Below, one piece after another: positions 37,454 to 46,389 of a stretch of DNA of 64,000 nucleotides. Origin of the DNA: Neopusillimonas maritima. Lineage in GTDB: Bacteria; Pseudomonadota; Gammaproteobacteria; Burkholderiales; Burkholderiaceae_B. The notes below the pieces were generated by a model, which was given only the letters and a program-made list of their open reading frames with translations, was not told the origin of the DNA and did no database searches. Within the stretch, counting starts at the first letter, position 1. Each line of letters starts with the position of its first letter. The stretch is taken from positions 186,001 through 250,000 of the forward strand of contig NZ_NQOU01000002.1 of NCBI RefSeq assembly GCF_003576595.1, in the 5' to 3' direction. The translations under genes were made by a program, and so were the position numbers.

Positions 37454-38639
37454 GGTTACGCACTCGCTGAGGGAAAATGCCGCGCGGACGGATAACAAGG
37501 AACAGAATGACAACCAGGCCGTAGAACAAAATTCGGTAGTCGGAGAACGCACGAAGTTTCTCGGGCAGCATGGTCAGCAGCAAGGCACCCACGATTACCC
37601 CCAGAATATTGTCCATCCCCCCGGCAATCACCATGGTCATAATGGTGACCGACACCAGGAAAGTGAAGTTGTCGGGCGAAATGAAGCTCACATAGAACGC
37701 ATACACCGTGCCGGCAAAACCGGCCAGGAAGGCGTCAACCGCGAACGCCTGCACCTTGTACCAGGTAACGTTAATACCGCAGGCACGTGCCGCGATTTCG
37801 TCATCGCGCAGTGCATTCCACGCCAGGCCGATTCGCGAGCTATGCAAACGTTTGGCCGACAAAATCGCCAGCCCCACCAGCGCAACCGACACATAATAGA
37901 AGTTGCCCTGGCCCGGCAAGCTATGGCCAAACAGTTCAATGGGGTCATTGAAGGAATGGCCGAACAAAGTGGGCGGCGGAATCCCCACCAAACCATTTGC
38001 GCCACCCGTCCATTCCAGATTCATCAGTAACTGGTGAACCACAATGCCGAACGCAATCGTGACCAGTGCCTGGTAGCTGTCGCGGGTGCGCATTGAGGGC
38101 AGGCCCAGCAAATAGCCGAACGTAGTGGCGACAACGGCAGCCACTAGCAACCCCACCCAGAAACTCACTCCGAAATGAATGGCCAACAACGCCGAGGCAT
38201 AGGCCCCAATACCGTACGACGCTCCCGTGGCAAAGTTTGGAATATTGGCACTGCCCAACTGAAAGTTCAGTGCCAACGCCAATACCGCGTACAGATTGCC
38301 GATAATCAGTAGGTGCAGCGCATACGTGTCGCCGCCCAATAACCAGGGGAACACAATCGCCAAAACAATACCCAACACAGTGGCCACGCTGCGTTTACGA
38401 CGGAAAGCCTCAACCAGCCGCTCTTCAAACAACGGGCGGCGCTGAACGGCAACCAGTGCAACGGCAAACAACGCCAGCAAGCCCAGCACGGCAACCCAGC
38501 TTTCAACGGCCAAAAACACCCACAAAAATGCCGTCGCGCCAAATGTCAGCACGAGCACAATCAGCAAATCGACCAACCCACCAGGGGCTGCCTGTGCGCC
38601 AACCGGGTCTGTTGAATGCCTTACTTGATTCTTTTGCAT
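37443..38639 (-). CDS. livM: Liv-type ABC transporter permease (LivM), second system
   Basis: Permease of 398 residues, longer than LivM of the first system because of an N-terminal extension with two or three extra helices (about residues 20-105). Family landmarks: IPNFATGASYGIGAYASAL and VIAGGMDNILGVIVGALLL. The ATG overlaps the livH stop by one base. Confidence 0.91.
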   Translation of the reverse strand: MQKNQVRHSTDPVGAQAAPGGLVDLLIVLVLTFGATAFLWVFLAVESWVAVLGLLALFAVALVAVQRRPLFEERLVEAFRRKRSVATVLGIVLAIVFPWLLGGDTYALHLLIIGNLYAVLALALNFQLGSANIPNFATGASYGIGAYASALLAIHFGVSFWVGLLVAAVVATTFGYLLGLPSMRTRDSYQALVTIAFGIVVHQLLMNLEWTGGANGLVGIPPPTLFGHSFNDPIELFGHSLPGQGNFYYVSVALVGLAILSAKRLHSSRIGLAWNALRDDEIAARACGINVTWYKVQAFAVDAFLAGFAGTVYAFYVSFISPDNFTFLVSVTIMTMVIAGGMDNILGVIVGALLLTMLPEKLRAFSDYRILFYGLVVILFLVIRPRGIFPQRVRNHEH

Positions 38640-39556
38640 CAGACCTTCTCCATTTTCTGGGATCCGAACAAGCCTGCCGGACGGAACACCAATACCAAAA
38701 TAACCAATGCAAAGACGAACACCAGGCGATAAGAGGTACCGTTGGGAACATAGCCCTGCACAATGGTTTCAATGGCCGCAATGAGCAACGCACCAATAAT
38801 GGCACCGCCCAAACGCCCCAAACCACCGACTACTGCGGCCGAAAAGCCAATGAGGCCGGCCTGAATGCCGAAATCGAATCGCACCACGCCCGCGTAGCTG
38901 GCCATAAAAATGCCGCCCACCGCGCCAATAGCCGACGCAATGAAAAAAGCGCGCCGAAAAACGGGGCCACTAGCAATCGCGAACAGGCGAGCCGTCTCGC
39001 GGTCTTGCGAAACCGCCCGTAAGCGCATGCCGGCCGGCGTACGATGCAGAACATATAAAAGCGCAATAACAAGGCCGACCGACACCAGAACCGACACCAC
39101 GCTAATCATGGGAATTGCACCAAACGGTGTGGTGATGCTGCCCTGCGCCACGGCGGGAAAAGCGTGTGGATTGCTCCCTTCTGGATACACGTGGCGAATA
39201 AGTTCGCGTAAAACGATACCCAGTGCAACAGTCGCCACCAACGGCATCATGGCCGGCGCGTCACGAAAACGGCTGATAACCAGCTTGTCGAGCCCCACAC
39301 CAAGCCAGCCCACCGCCACAATCGCGATCAGACAAGCGCCTCCCAACACCAGCCACGAGGCATCTGCGCCCAGGCTGGCAGCCACAATTTGAACAGCTGC
39401 CAAGGCAACAAAAGGCGCCACCAGCGCCACATCGCCATGAGAAAAATGGATGACCTGCAATACACCAAACAACAGACTAAAGCCCAATGCCAATAAGCTG
39501 TATATGCAACCCAAGGTCAACCAGTTAATAAGCTGCTGGAACAAGACGTCCTGCAT
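38639..39556 (-). CDS. livH: Liv-type ABC transporter permease (LivH), second system
   Basis: Permease of 305 residues from MQDVLFQQL; an AGGAG site 9 bases upstream supports this ATG over the longer open frame that reaches 39613. Landmarks: FGVLQVIHFSHGDVALVAPF and AAVVGGLGRLGGAIIGALLI. It is the first gene of the minus-strand unit and is divergent from its likely binding protein at 39763. Confidence 0.91.
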   Translation of the reverse strand: MQDVLFQQLINWLTLGCIYSLLALGFSLLFGVLQVIHFSHGDVALVAPFVALAAVQIVAASLGADASWLVLGGACLIAIVAVGWLGVGLDKLVISRFRDAPAMMPLVATVALGIVLRELIRHVYPEGSNPHAFPAVAQGSITTPFGAIPMISVVSVLVSVGLVIALLYVLHRTPAGMRLRAVSQDRETARLFAIASGPVFRRAFFIASAIGAVGGIFMASYAGVVRFDFGIQAGLIGFSAAVVGGLGRLGGAIIGALLIAAIETIVQGYVPNGTSYRLVFVFALVILVLVFRPAGLFGSQKMEKV

Positions 39557-39573
39557 ACCATTGACTCCTGAAA

Positions 39574-39586
39574 GTTCCGATGGAAC
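39574..39586. promoter_or_regulatory. inverted repeat GTTCC-GAT-GGAAC
   Basis: Perfect 5-base inverted repeat 18 bases before the livH start, in the divergent gap shared with the binding-protein gene. Possible operator or leader hairpin. Confidence 0.35.
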
Positions 39587-39762
39587 GATTTGCAAGGGGT
39601 CTATTAAACCCAAAAAATTGCCGTCACTGATTCGCTTTTTTCAATTAACTACGTCGGAAAACGCGAACCAGCATCCGGCCCGCCCTCGGTATGATGCTTT
39701 TTCAGTCGTGTGATGGTTGACCCCTTCGCCGACCCCACCAATGAAACTTCAGAGGATTGACA

Positions 39763-40914
39763 ATGAACGCATTTTCAACTCTTACAAAAACATCTGCGTC
39801 GCGACGCCGCCACTTGGCGGGAGCGCTCGTTGTCGCATGCGCCACACTCCTTGGTGCGGGCGTCGCCCAAGCGCAAGACACCATTAAACTTGGCTTTATC
39901 GGCCCATTAAGCGGTGGCAACGCCCAACAAGGACTGGGCGCCAAAAACGGCTTCCTGCTGGCCATCGACCAATGGAATGAAACCGAAGGCGTGCCCTTCA
40001 AGGTGGAAGGCATCGTACTTGACGACGCATCCGACCCCCAGGCCGGTGTTTCCGCCGCGCTGAAACTGGTTAATGATCGCGACGTCGTTGCCGCGACCGG
40101 TCACTGGAACAGCCCGGTCGCCTTGGCAACCTTGCCTGTCTTCAACCGCTCGCAAATGCCTTTTATTGTCTGGGGCGCGATCAGCCCGAAAATTACCGAA
40201 CAGAACCTGCCCAACACCACACGCGTCACACCAACGCTGGTTAATGAAAACAAACCATTGGCCGACTGGGCGGCCAAAGAACTGGGCGCCAAAAAAATTG
40301 CCATTATTTCCGACACCAGCGACTACGGCGCGGCTAACCTGAAATGGTTTGGCACCTTCTTCGAAGAAGCGGGCGGCGAAATCATTGCGCGTGAAAGCTT
40401 CCCGGTGGGCACCACCGATTTCCGCGCCATCCTGACCAAAGTCAAATCTCTGAACCCCGATGCGGTGTACTTTGGCGGCGTGATTACCGAAGCGGGTATT
40501 GTTCGCAAGCAAATGGCCGAACTGGGTATGGAGCAACCCATGCTTGGCATCAGCGGCATCCATGATCCGCAACTCATCGAAATCGCCGGAGATGCAGCCA
40601 ATGGCGTGGTGGTAGGCGTGCCCAAGGCACAAAGCAACCCCAAGTTGAAAGCCATGGAAGAGGCCTATAAAGCGAAAGACTACAAAGAAGCACAAAGCCC
40701 TTACACCAAGTATGCCTACGACGCCACCGGCATTCTGCTTGAAGCGATTAAACAAGCCGGGCCGAAAGACAAAAAGGCCATTGCCGAAACCATTCGCGGG
40801 ATTAGCTACGAAGGCGCCCTGGGCACCACCACATTCGACGATAACGGGCAAACTGAAATCCCGGTCGACATTGAAGTACGTACCGTTAAAAACGGTGAAT
40901 GGACAAACTACTAA
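39763..40914 (+). CDS. livK: Liv-type periplasmic substrate-binding protein, second system
   Basis: Secreted binding protein of 383 residues with a signal peptide ending near AQAQD and the mature start TIKLGFIGPLSGGNAQQG. The ATG at 39763 with AGAGGA upstream is preferred to a TTG at 39757. It is transcribed away from livHMGF, so the transporter set is split over two promoters. Ligand unknown; neighbours suggest a nitrogen-containing organic compound. Confidence 0.91.
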   Translation: MNAFSTLTKTSASRRRHLAGALVVACATLLGAGVAQAQDTIKLGFIGPLSGGNAQQGLGAKNGFLLAIDQWNETEGVPFKVEGIVLDDASDPQAGVSAALKLVNDRDVVAATGHWNSPVALATLPVFNRSQMPFIVWGAISPKITEQNLPNTTRVTPTLVNENKPLADWAAKELGAKKIAIISDTSDYGAANLKWFGTFFEEAGGEIIARESFPVGTTDFRAILTKVKSLNPDAVYFGGVITEAGIVRKQMAELGMEQPMLGISGIHDPQLIEIAGDAANGVVVGVPKAQSNPKLKAMEEAYKAKDYKEAQSPYTKYAYDATGILLEAIKQAGPKDKKAIAETIRGISYEGALGTTTFDDNGQTEIPVDIEVRTVKNGEWTNY

Positions 40915-40980
40915 GACATAGTCAGTAAGCACATCGGTTGCCGGCCCCGAAACCAGCCGGCACCGTCAAGCTGCCCGTTC

Positions 40981-41032
40981 AGCGCTCACCGCCCTTCCAC
41001 AGCAGTTTTGAGGGGTTGTGAGCGCTTTTTTT
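40981..41032 (+). terminator. intrinsic terminator after the second livK
   Basis: AGCGCTCAC (40981-40989) pairs perfectly with GTGAGCGCT (41018-41026), with further inner pairing CCCT/AGGG, and is followed by seven T residues. It ends the binding-protein transcript 67 bases after the stop. Confidence 0.82.
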
Positions 41033-41157
41033 GCGCGAAATGACGCGTGATAGAATGAATTGCACTGTATGCGCATCATTGTTTCGTGATATTCGCGCCT
41101 TGGTGGCAAACAAGGCAACTAAAACAATTTTTAGAAAACATTTGCCTGCCTAAACCC

Positions 41158-42153
41158 ATGCTCACCCGACTTACTTTCCGACAACTGGAATATTGTTTGG
41201 CCGCCGGCGAGTTCGGCAGCGTTGCCAAAGCAGCCGAGTATATCCACATTTCACCGTCGTCCATTTCGGCGGCCATTACTCAGGTTGAAACCGAGTTATC
41301 GGTCACGCTGTTCATACGCCGCCATGCACAAGGCCTGTCGCTTACACCAGCCGGCGTGGAAGTCCTGAAGCAAATTCGCCTGACGCTTGATCAGGCACTC
41401 AGCCTCTACGATATTGCCAACAACACCCAGCATTTAGTACGCGGACCATTGCGTGTAGGGTGTTTTACGCCGCTGGCTGCCATGATTGCCCCCGAATTGT
41501 GTCAAGGCTTTGCCCGCGCCCACCCAGGTGCCGAAGTGTTGCAAATTGAGGATCACCATGAAGGCCTGATAGAACGCCTGCGCAACGCCCAGATTGACGT
41601 TGCCATCACCTACGACCTGAACGTCGCTGAAAGTGACATTGAGTTTGAAGCATTGGCGTCGTTGCCGCCCTTCGTCATTGTGAGCGAAACCGACCCGCTG
41701 GCGCAAAACCGGATCACTTCATTGAAAGCGTTGGCCAAACGCCCAATGATCCTGCTCGATTTGCCGCTTAGCCGGGAATACTTTTTATCGCTGTTCCGTG
41801 AGGCGGGGGTATCACCCACTATTGCTGCGCGGTCTACCAGCCCCGACGTGCTGCGCTCCCTGGTCGCCAATGGAGTAGGTTACTCACTGGCGAATGTCAG
41901 GCCGCGCACCAATGTGTCGCTCGACGGAAAAAGGTTGGTCAGTGTCAATTTGAAAGGCCGGCACCGCCCCATGAAATTAGGGCTGGCCTGGTTGAAAGAC
42001 CAGAAACTGCGCAGTGTGGTGGAAGCTTTTATGGAACGCTGCCGCGCTTGTATCTCCGACGGGCATGTGCCGGGGATGTCGGCGCCGGGCTTTGCCGGGC
42101 GAGTGGCCGACGCAGCGGCCCCGGAACATCACGACACGGCGCAATCCGACTAA
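41158..42153 (+). CDS. LysR-family transcriptional regulator
   Basis: Regulator of 331 residues from MLTRLTFRQLEY. The winged helix (AAEYIHISPSSISAAITQVE) occupies the first 60 residues, and a periplasmic-binding-like effector domain follows from about 90. The frame is open 24 codons upstream, but MLTRLTF is the usual family start. It is followed after 13 bases by nasR and could be co-transcribed with it. Its target may be the Liv/monooxygenase cluster or the nitrate genes; sequence does not decide this. Confidence 0.87.
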   Translation: MLTRLTFRQLEYCLAAGEFGSVAKAAEYIHISPSSISAAITQVETELSVTLFIRRHAQGLSLTPAGVEVLKQIRLTLDQALSLYDIANNTQHLVRGPLRVGCFTPLAAMIAPELCQGFARAHPGAEVLQIEDHHEGLIERLRNAQIDVAITYDLNVAESDIEFEALASLPPFVIVSETDPLAQNRITSLKALAKRPMILLDLPLSREYFLSLFREAGVSPTIAARSTSPDVLRSLVANGVGYSLANVRPRTNVSLDGKRLVSVNLKGRHRPMKLGLAWLKDQKLRSVVEAFMERCRACISDGHVPGMSAPGFAGRVADAAAPEHHDTAQSD

Positions 42154-42166
42154 CATCAAGACCACC

Positions 42167-43468
42167 ATGTTTTCCGAGATCATAGACCCCATACGTCGCA
42201 CGGCATTACGCACGGAAATTGAAGGCCTAAAGGCGGCAATACCCTTGCACGATCTAACACAAGCACTTGGCCGGGTAACTCATGCATTACAACGCGAACG
42301 AGGTGCGACACAAGGCTATTTAAACGATCTTGATGACACCCGCATAGCGTTGTTGAAAAACGCTGTGGCGCTCAGCGATTCCGTATTGCCAGAACTGCTG
42401 CCTCCTGCTCAAACAGTACTCAAAAATCCGTCGGGCCCGAGTGCCGCCCGTTTATTCAATCGCCTTGCCGACGCCCTCTCGGGCTTGCAAAGCCTTCAGC
42501 TATTACGACAGCAATGCTTCGCGCGCCGGATTCGCGCTGACACCGCGTTCGAAAAATACGCTTCGATCATTACCCGCTTACTTCACACGGTTTACGAAAC
42601 GACCAGTTTGTGGGTTGATCCCCATTTGGCGGCTCAGGTTGTCGCATTGTTTTCCGTTATGCAGGCAAAAGAATATGCCGGACAAGAGCGGGCACTGACA
42701 ATGGCGGGATTCACGCGAGGAAGTTTTTCAAAATTACACTTGCAACAAATAACACAACTTATCCACGCACAAGAAGCGTGCATAGAACGGGCAAAATCGA
42801 TTGAAAAAGCCCATAACGGTACCCTTGGAGAATCGGAATTCGAAACGTCCGACATGGCATTGTTAGAACGAATGCGGCGTTTGGCACACACTCTGGAAGG
42901 ACAAAACTCGTCGGGAGAATCATTGGGTGAAGCCTGGTTCCAGATCAGTACAGCACGCATTGAATCCTTACTCAATTACCAGAAATCACTAGAGAACCAA
43001 CTGAAAGAAAAGGCACAAGCCCGCTTGGCCCAAGCCACCATCGCGCTCAATAGCGAGTCACTTGACGCCATGCCGGCCACACCCCCACTGGTAGGGCTTT
43101 ACCTGCCTGTTGCACAACACCCGCAAAATTGGTCAACCGAACCAAGCACGATTTCCGACACTAACTTACCACCTGAATTGGGCCAAACGTTAATGGATTG
43201 GGCTTACGAGCAACAACGTAGCCTGCGGGAAACCCGCGAAGCACTCGCTCAGGCAGAAATAGCCGCGCAAGAGATCAAGATACTGGAGCGCGGCAAAACC
43301 AGACTAATGCAATGGTATGGCTGGACTGAAGACCAGGCTCACCGGGAGCTGCGTCGCATGGCGATGAACCGTGGTCGTAAACTAATTGAAATCGCCGGCG
43401 TCCTGTCGGAGCTAACCGACAAACCCGCTGAACCGATTAATGACAAACCCGCCGATTCCCCCGACTAA
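42167..43468 (+). CDS. nasR: nitrate-responsive antiterminator, NIT-ANTAR (NasR-like)
   Basis: Cytoplasmic RNA-binding regulator of 433 residues. A long helical NIT sensor domain (about 25-290) contains LQRERGATQGYL, typical of nitrate/nitrite-binding NIT. The C-terminal ANTAR domain (about 365-425, ending RGKTRLMQWYGWTEDQAHRELRR-MAMNRGRKL) binds leader RNA. In Klebsiella, NasR with nitrate stops termination in the nasF leader. Here the gene sits immediately before nirBD, and both nitrate operons carry leader terminators (43730-43772 and 54098-54141), so the same mechanism is expected. The ATG at 42167 has only a weak ribosome site. Translation upstream would run into the LysR gene. Confidence 0.9.
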   Translation: MFSEIIDPIRRTALRTEIEGLKAAIPLHDLTQALGRVTHALQRERGATQGYLNDLDDTRIALLKNAVALSDSVLPELLPPAQTVLKNPSGPSAARLFNRLADALSGLQSLQLLRQQCFARRIRADTAFEKYASIITRLLHTVYETTSLWVDPHLAAQVVALFSVMQAKEYAGQERALTMAGFTRGSFSKLHLQQITQLIHAQEACIERAKSIEKAHNGTLGESEFETSDMALLERMRRLAHTLEGQNSSGESLGEAWFQISTARIESLLNYQKSLENQLKEKAQARLAQATIALNSESLDAMPATPPLVGLYLPVAQHPQNWSTEPSTISDTNLPPELGQTLMDWAYEQQRSLRETREALAQAEIAAQEIKILERGKTRLMQWYGWTEDQAHRELRRMAMNRGRKLIEIAGVLSELTDKPAEPINDKPADSPD

Positions 43469-43497
43469 ACATTTGCTCGACGAAAAATGAAGACAGC

Positions 43498-43519
43498 ATT
43501 GGTGCATGTGAGCACCAAT
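43498..43519. repeat. inverted repeat ATTGGTGC-N6-GCACCAAT
   Basis: Perfect 8-base inverted repeat that shares its right arm with the NtrC-like site. It may be a second activator contact. Confidence 0.5.
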
Positions 43520-43526
43520 ACAGTGC
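43512..43526. promoter_or_regulatory. NtrC-type enhancer site upstream of nirB
   Basis: GCACCAATACAGTGC fits GCAC-N7-GTGC, the core of NtrC sites such as glnA GCACCAACATGGTGC. It is centred about 129 bases upstream of the expected start of transcription from the sigma-54 promoter, a normal enhancer distance. Confidence 0.75.
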
Positions 43527-43620
43527 ACCTTCAGTTCGCCCTCACATCAACAAGCCGACAACCTATTCAGTAAACCGCTTTAACTGGTAATAAACAGGGC
43601 ACGACGAAACCTCTAAATAA

Positions 43621-43638
43621 TTGGCACGTTTATTGCTT
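43621..43638 (+). promoter_or_regulatory. sigma-54 (-24/-12) promoter of nirBD
   Basis: TTGGCACGTTTATTGCTT matches the sigma-54 consensus TGGCACG-N4-TTGC with GG and GC exactly 10 bases apart. Transcription should begin near 43648. Confidence 0.9.
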
Positions 43639-43690
43639 GGTATAGAACAAGCAGTCATCAAACGCAGACCAAGGACGGCCGGCAAAGATA

Positions 43691-43741
43691 ACTGCCCGAC
43701 TGATACGGACATGCAGTCAGTTTCTGAGCAAAGGCGCTTGC
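43691..43741 (+). promoter_or_regulatory. candidate ANTAR two-hairpin target in the nirB leader
   Basis: Hairpin 1: ACTGC/GCAGT (43691-43695, 43713-43717) and CCG/CGG around the loop ACTGATA. Hairpin 2: GCAA-AGGCGC-TTGC (43728-43741), a 6-base loop that uses the 5' arm of the terminator and so excludes it. Two hairpins 10 bases apart, the second overlapping the terminator, is the known ANTAR layout. The loops match the A1/G4 rule only in part. Confidence 0.42.
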
Positions 43742-43772
43742 ACCAAGGAATTTTGGTGTAGGCGCCTTTTTT
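43730..43772 (+). terminator. leader terminator before nirB
   Basis: AAAGGCGC (43730-43737) pairs with GCGCCTTT, with an inner stem CACCAA/TTGGTG, and six T residues follow. It lies inside the leader, 43 bases before the nirB start, so transcription must read through it to express the operon. Confidence 0.88.
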
Positions 43773-43814
43773 GCATTTACGGTCCCTAAAACCATTGATG
43801 AGCTGGAGTGAAGT

Positions 43815-46379
43815 ATGAAACCCAATGATCTTTCCAACGAACGTTTCACCGGGAAACCACGCCTGATCGTGATTGGCAATGGCATGGTCGGACAACGACT
43901 GCTGGAAGAACTCATGCAACTAGGCGCGCGTTATGACATTACTGTTTTCAGCGGCGAGCCCCACCTTGCATACGACCGGGTACAGCTTAGCCAGTGCTTT
44001 AACGGCTCTTCGCCGGACGATATCAAACTAACGGATGAAACTTTTTTCCACCACCACGGCATAACATTGCTGCACAACCAACCGGTAGCGTGGATAGATC
44101 GAAAAAAGCAATGCGTTTATACGGCGCAGGAGAGCGTCTACCCTTACGACAAACTGGTTCTGGCTACAGGATCAAACCCATTCATACCACCCATCGAGGG
44201 CAACGACCAACCCGGATGCCTACCTTATCGCTCGTTAACCGACATTGACGCGATTCGACACTGGGCTCAAGGAGCCCGCAGGGGAGTGGTGATCGGTGGT
44301 GGCTTGTTGGGTCTGGAAGCCGCGCGTGCGTTACATAGCCTGGGTCTCGACACACATGTTGTCGAGTTTTCCGGCCATTTGATGGCCATGCAGATTGACG
44401 AATCGGGTGGACAACTGTTACGCAACAAAATCGAAGCTATGGGCATTCATGTTCACACGCGTAAAATGACACGAGCCATCTCCACAGGCTTATCGTCCCG
44501 TTACCGCTTACGCTTCGCCGAGGGCGATTTCCTGGAAACTGACATGGTGGTCTTCTCGGCCGGCATCCGGCCATGCGACCAACTTGCACGCAACTGCGGC
44601 CTGGTCATCGGCGAACGCGGCGGCATCACAATTGATGCGCATTGCCGCAGTTCCGACACAAATATTTATGCCATTGGTGAAGTCGCCAGCTGGAACGGTA
44701 ATACATTCGGCCTTGTGGCACCCGGGTACGAAATGGCACGCGTTTGTGCCGCACACCTGAGCGGCAATGATGCGACCCTTTTCAAGGGCGCCACACCCAG
44801 CACCAAACTGAAACTGCTGGGCGTTGAAGTAGGTTCTATCGGAGATGCTCACGGTACTACGCCAAACAGTGTGAAATGCGTGTTCGAAGACGCCCTTGAA
44901 GGAGTCTACAAAAAACTGGTGCTTGATGCCTCCGGCAAACGGTTGTTAGGCGCCGTGCTGGTTGGCGATACGTCATCATTTGCGATCCTGGATCAGTATT
45001 TCAGCAATGCGCTTGCAATGCCTTCCAAACCCGCCGCGCTCATCAGTCCAAAAACGGCAAACGAACCCGGACCAGGTATTGATAACCTGCCAGACAGCGC
45101 ACAAATCTGTTCGTGCAATAACGTAAACAAAGCCGACTTATGCAGTGCCATTGCCAACGGTTCGACACAACTTGACGATCTGAAAGCAAGTACACGCGCA
45201 GCCACCTCTTGCGGTGGCTGCGCAACCCTGGTCAAACAAGTCTTTGATTCGGAGCTGACGCGGCTTGGAATGACCGTTGACAAAAGCCTGTGCGAACACT
45301 TTACCTATAGCCGCCAGGAGATCTACCACCTTGTTCGTGTCAACGGAATCCGCGACTTCAACACACTGATACAACGCTTTGGCAAAGGTCGCGGCTGCGA
45401 TATCTGCAAACCAACTGTTGCATCCATTCTGGCCTCCTGCTGGAACGACTATATTCTTGCGAAAGAACACGCAACACTACAAGACACCAATGATGCATAC
45501 CTAGGAAATCTGCAAAAAGATGGTACCTATTCAGTCGTACCGCGCATTCCCGGCGGCGAAATCACCCCAGAAAAACTGATCGTGATTGGTGAAGTAGCAC
45601 GTCGATACAAGCTATACACGAAAATCACCGGAGGTCAACGCATTGACTTGTTCGGCGCACGCTTGGAACAACTACCCGAAATCTGGGAAGTATTGATCAA
45701 TGCCGGCTTCGAGTCGGGCCACGCATACGGCAAAGCGCTACGCACTGCCAAATCGTGCGTGGGAAGCACATGGTGCCGCTATGGTGTTCAGGACTCGGTC
45801 AGCATGGCAATCCGGCTCGAAGAGCGCTACCGCGGCATACGAGCTCCGCACAAAATAAAGATGGCAGCCTCGGGATGTACGCGCGAATGCGCAGAAGCCC
45901 AAAGCAAAGACGTCGGCATTATTGCCACCGAGAACGGCTGGAATCTTTACGTTTGCGGTAACGGCGGAATGCGACCGCGACATGCCGAGTTGTTGGCCAC
46001 CGACTTGAATGATCAGGAACTGATCCGCACCATCGATCGTTTCTTAATGTTCTACATACAAACAGCGGACCGTCTGCAGCGTACGTCAACCTGGCGCGAA
46101 AATCTCGAGGGCGGCCTGGACTACATCAAAGATGTTGTATTGAACGACAGCCTTGGCCTGGCCAACGAACTGGAAAATCAAATGCAGGCATTAGTAGATC
46201 GCTATGAATGCGAATGGGCGGCCACAATTAAAGATAAAGAAGCGTTAAAACGGTTCCGCTCGCTGATCAACGATACGACTCCTGACGAACAGATCGTTCA
46301 TGTAATCGAACGCGGACAGCCACGACCCGCAACGTTGCGGGAACGGGCTGAAAAGCTAGCCAGCACCTTGACGGAATAG
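43815..46379 (+). CDS. nirB: assimilatory nitrite reductase [NAD(P)H], large subunit
   Basis: Cytoplasmic enzyme of 854 residues that reduces nitrite to ammonium. In order: FAD/NAD(P)H oxidoreductase module (about 15-330), a BFD-like [2Fe-2S] segment with SCNN and SCGGC (about 425-475), and the nitrite/sulfite reductase siroheme domains (about 570-790). The 4Fe-4S/siroheme cysteines are in SCVGSTWCRYG (near 647) and SGCTRECAEAQ (near 688). The ATG has GGAG 6-9 bases upstream. It starts the nirB-nirD-cobA-cysG-like operon; expression should need NtrC/sigma-54 and NasR antitermination. Confidence 0.96.
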   Translation: MKPNDLSNERFTGKPRLIVIGNGMVGQRLLEELMQLGARYDITVFSGEPHLAYDRVQLSQCFNGSSPDDIKLTDETFFHHHGITLLHNQPVAWIDRKKQCVYTAQESVYPYDKLVLATGSNPFIPPIEGNDQPGCLPYRSLTDIDAIRHWAQGARRGVVIGGGLLGLEAARALHSLGLDTHVVEFSGHLMAMQIDESGGQLLRNKIEAMGIHVHTRKMTRAISTGLSSRYRLRFAEGDFLETDMVVFSAGIRPCDQLARNCGLVIGERGGITIDAHCRSSDTNIYAIGEVASWNGNTFGLVAPGYEMARVCAAHLSGNDATLFKGATPSTKLKLLGVEVGSIGDAHGTTPNSVKCVFEDALEGVYKKLVLDASGKRLLGAVLVGDTSSFAILDQYFSNALAMPSKPAALISPKTANEPGPGIDNLPDSAQICSCNNVNKADLCSAIANGSTQLDDLKASTRAATSCGGCATLVKQVFDSELTRLGMTVDKSLCEHFTYSRQEIYHLVRVNGIRDFNTLIQRFGKGRGCDICKPTVASILASCWNDYILAKEHATLQDTNDAYLGNLQKDGTYSVVPRIPGGEITPEKLIVIGEVARRYKLYTKITGGQRIDLFGARLEQLPEIWEVLINAGFESGHAYGKALRTAKSCVGSTWCRYGVQDSVSMAIRLEERYRGIRAPHKIKMAASGCTRECAEAQSKDVGIIATENGWNLYVCGNGGMRPRHAELLATDLNDQELIRTIDRFLMFYIQTADRLQRTSTWRENLEGGLDYIKDVVLNDSLGLANELENQMQALVDRYECEWAATIKDKEALKRFRSLINDTTPDEQIVHVIERGQPRPATLRERAEKLASTLTE

Positions 46380-46389
46380 GAGCCCGCAC

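Larger units (their letters stand above)
43469..43814 (+). promoter_or_regulatory. regulatory and leader region of the nirBD operon (346 bases without a gene)
   Basis: Holds, in order, an NtrC-like site (43512-43526) inside a larger inverted repeat, a sigma-54 promoter (43621-43638), an RNA leader of roughly 165 bases with hairpins, an intrinsic terminator (43730-43772) and the nirB ribosome site GGAG at 43805-43808. No reading frame of note was seen. Confidence 0.88.

Noticed and set aside
39907-40932. 341-codon minus-strand frame opposite the second Liv binding protein
   Set aside because: Antisense to a well-defined binding-protein gene, with Phe/Gly/His-rich translation typical of shadow frames.
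40935-40965. Hairpin with TGCCGGC/GCCGGCA after the second livK as the terminator
   Set aside because: It has a bulge and no T-run; the hairpin at 40981-41032 with seven T residues is much better.
43634-43653. Hairpin TGCTTG-N8-CAAGCA as an ANTAR target
   Set aside because: It overlaps the -12 part of the sigma-54 promoter and lies mostly before the expected transcription start, so most of it would not be in the RNA.
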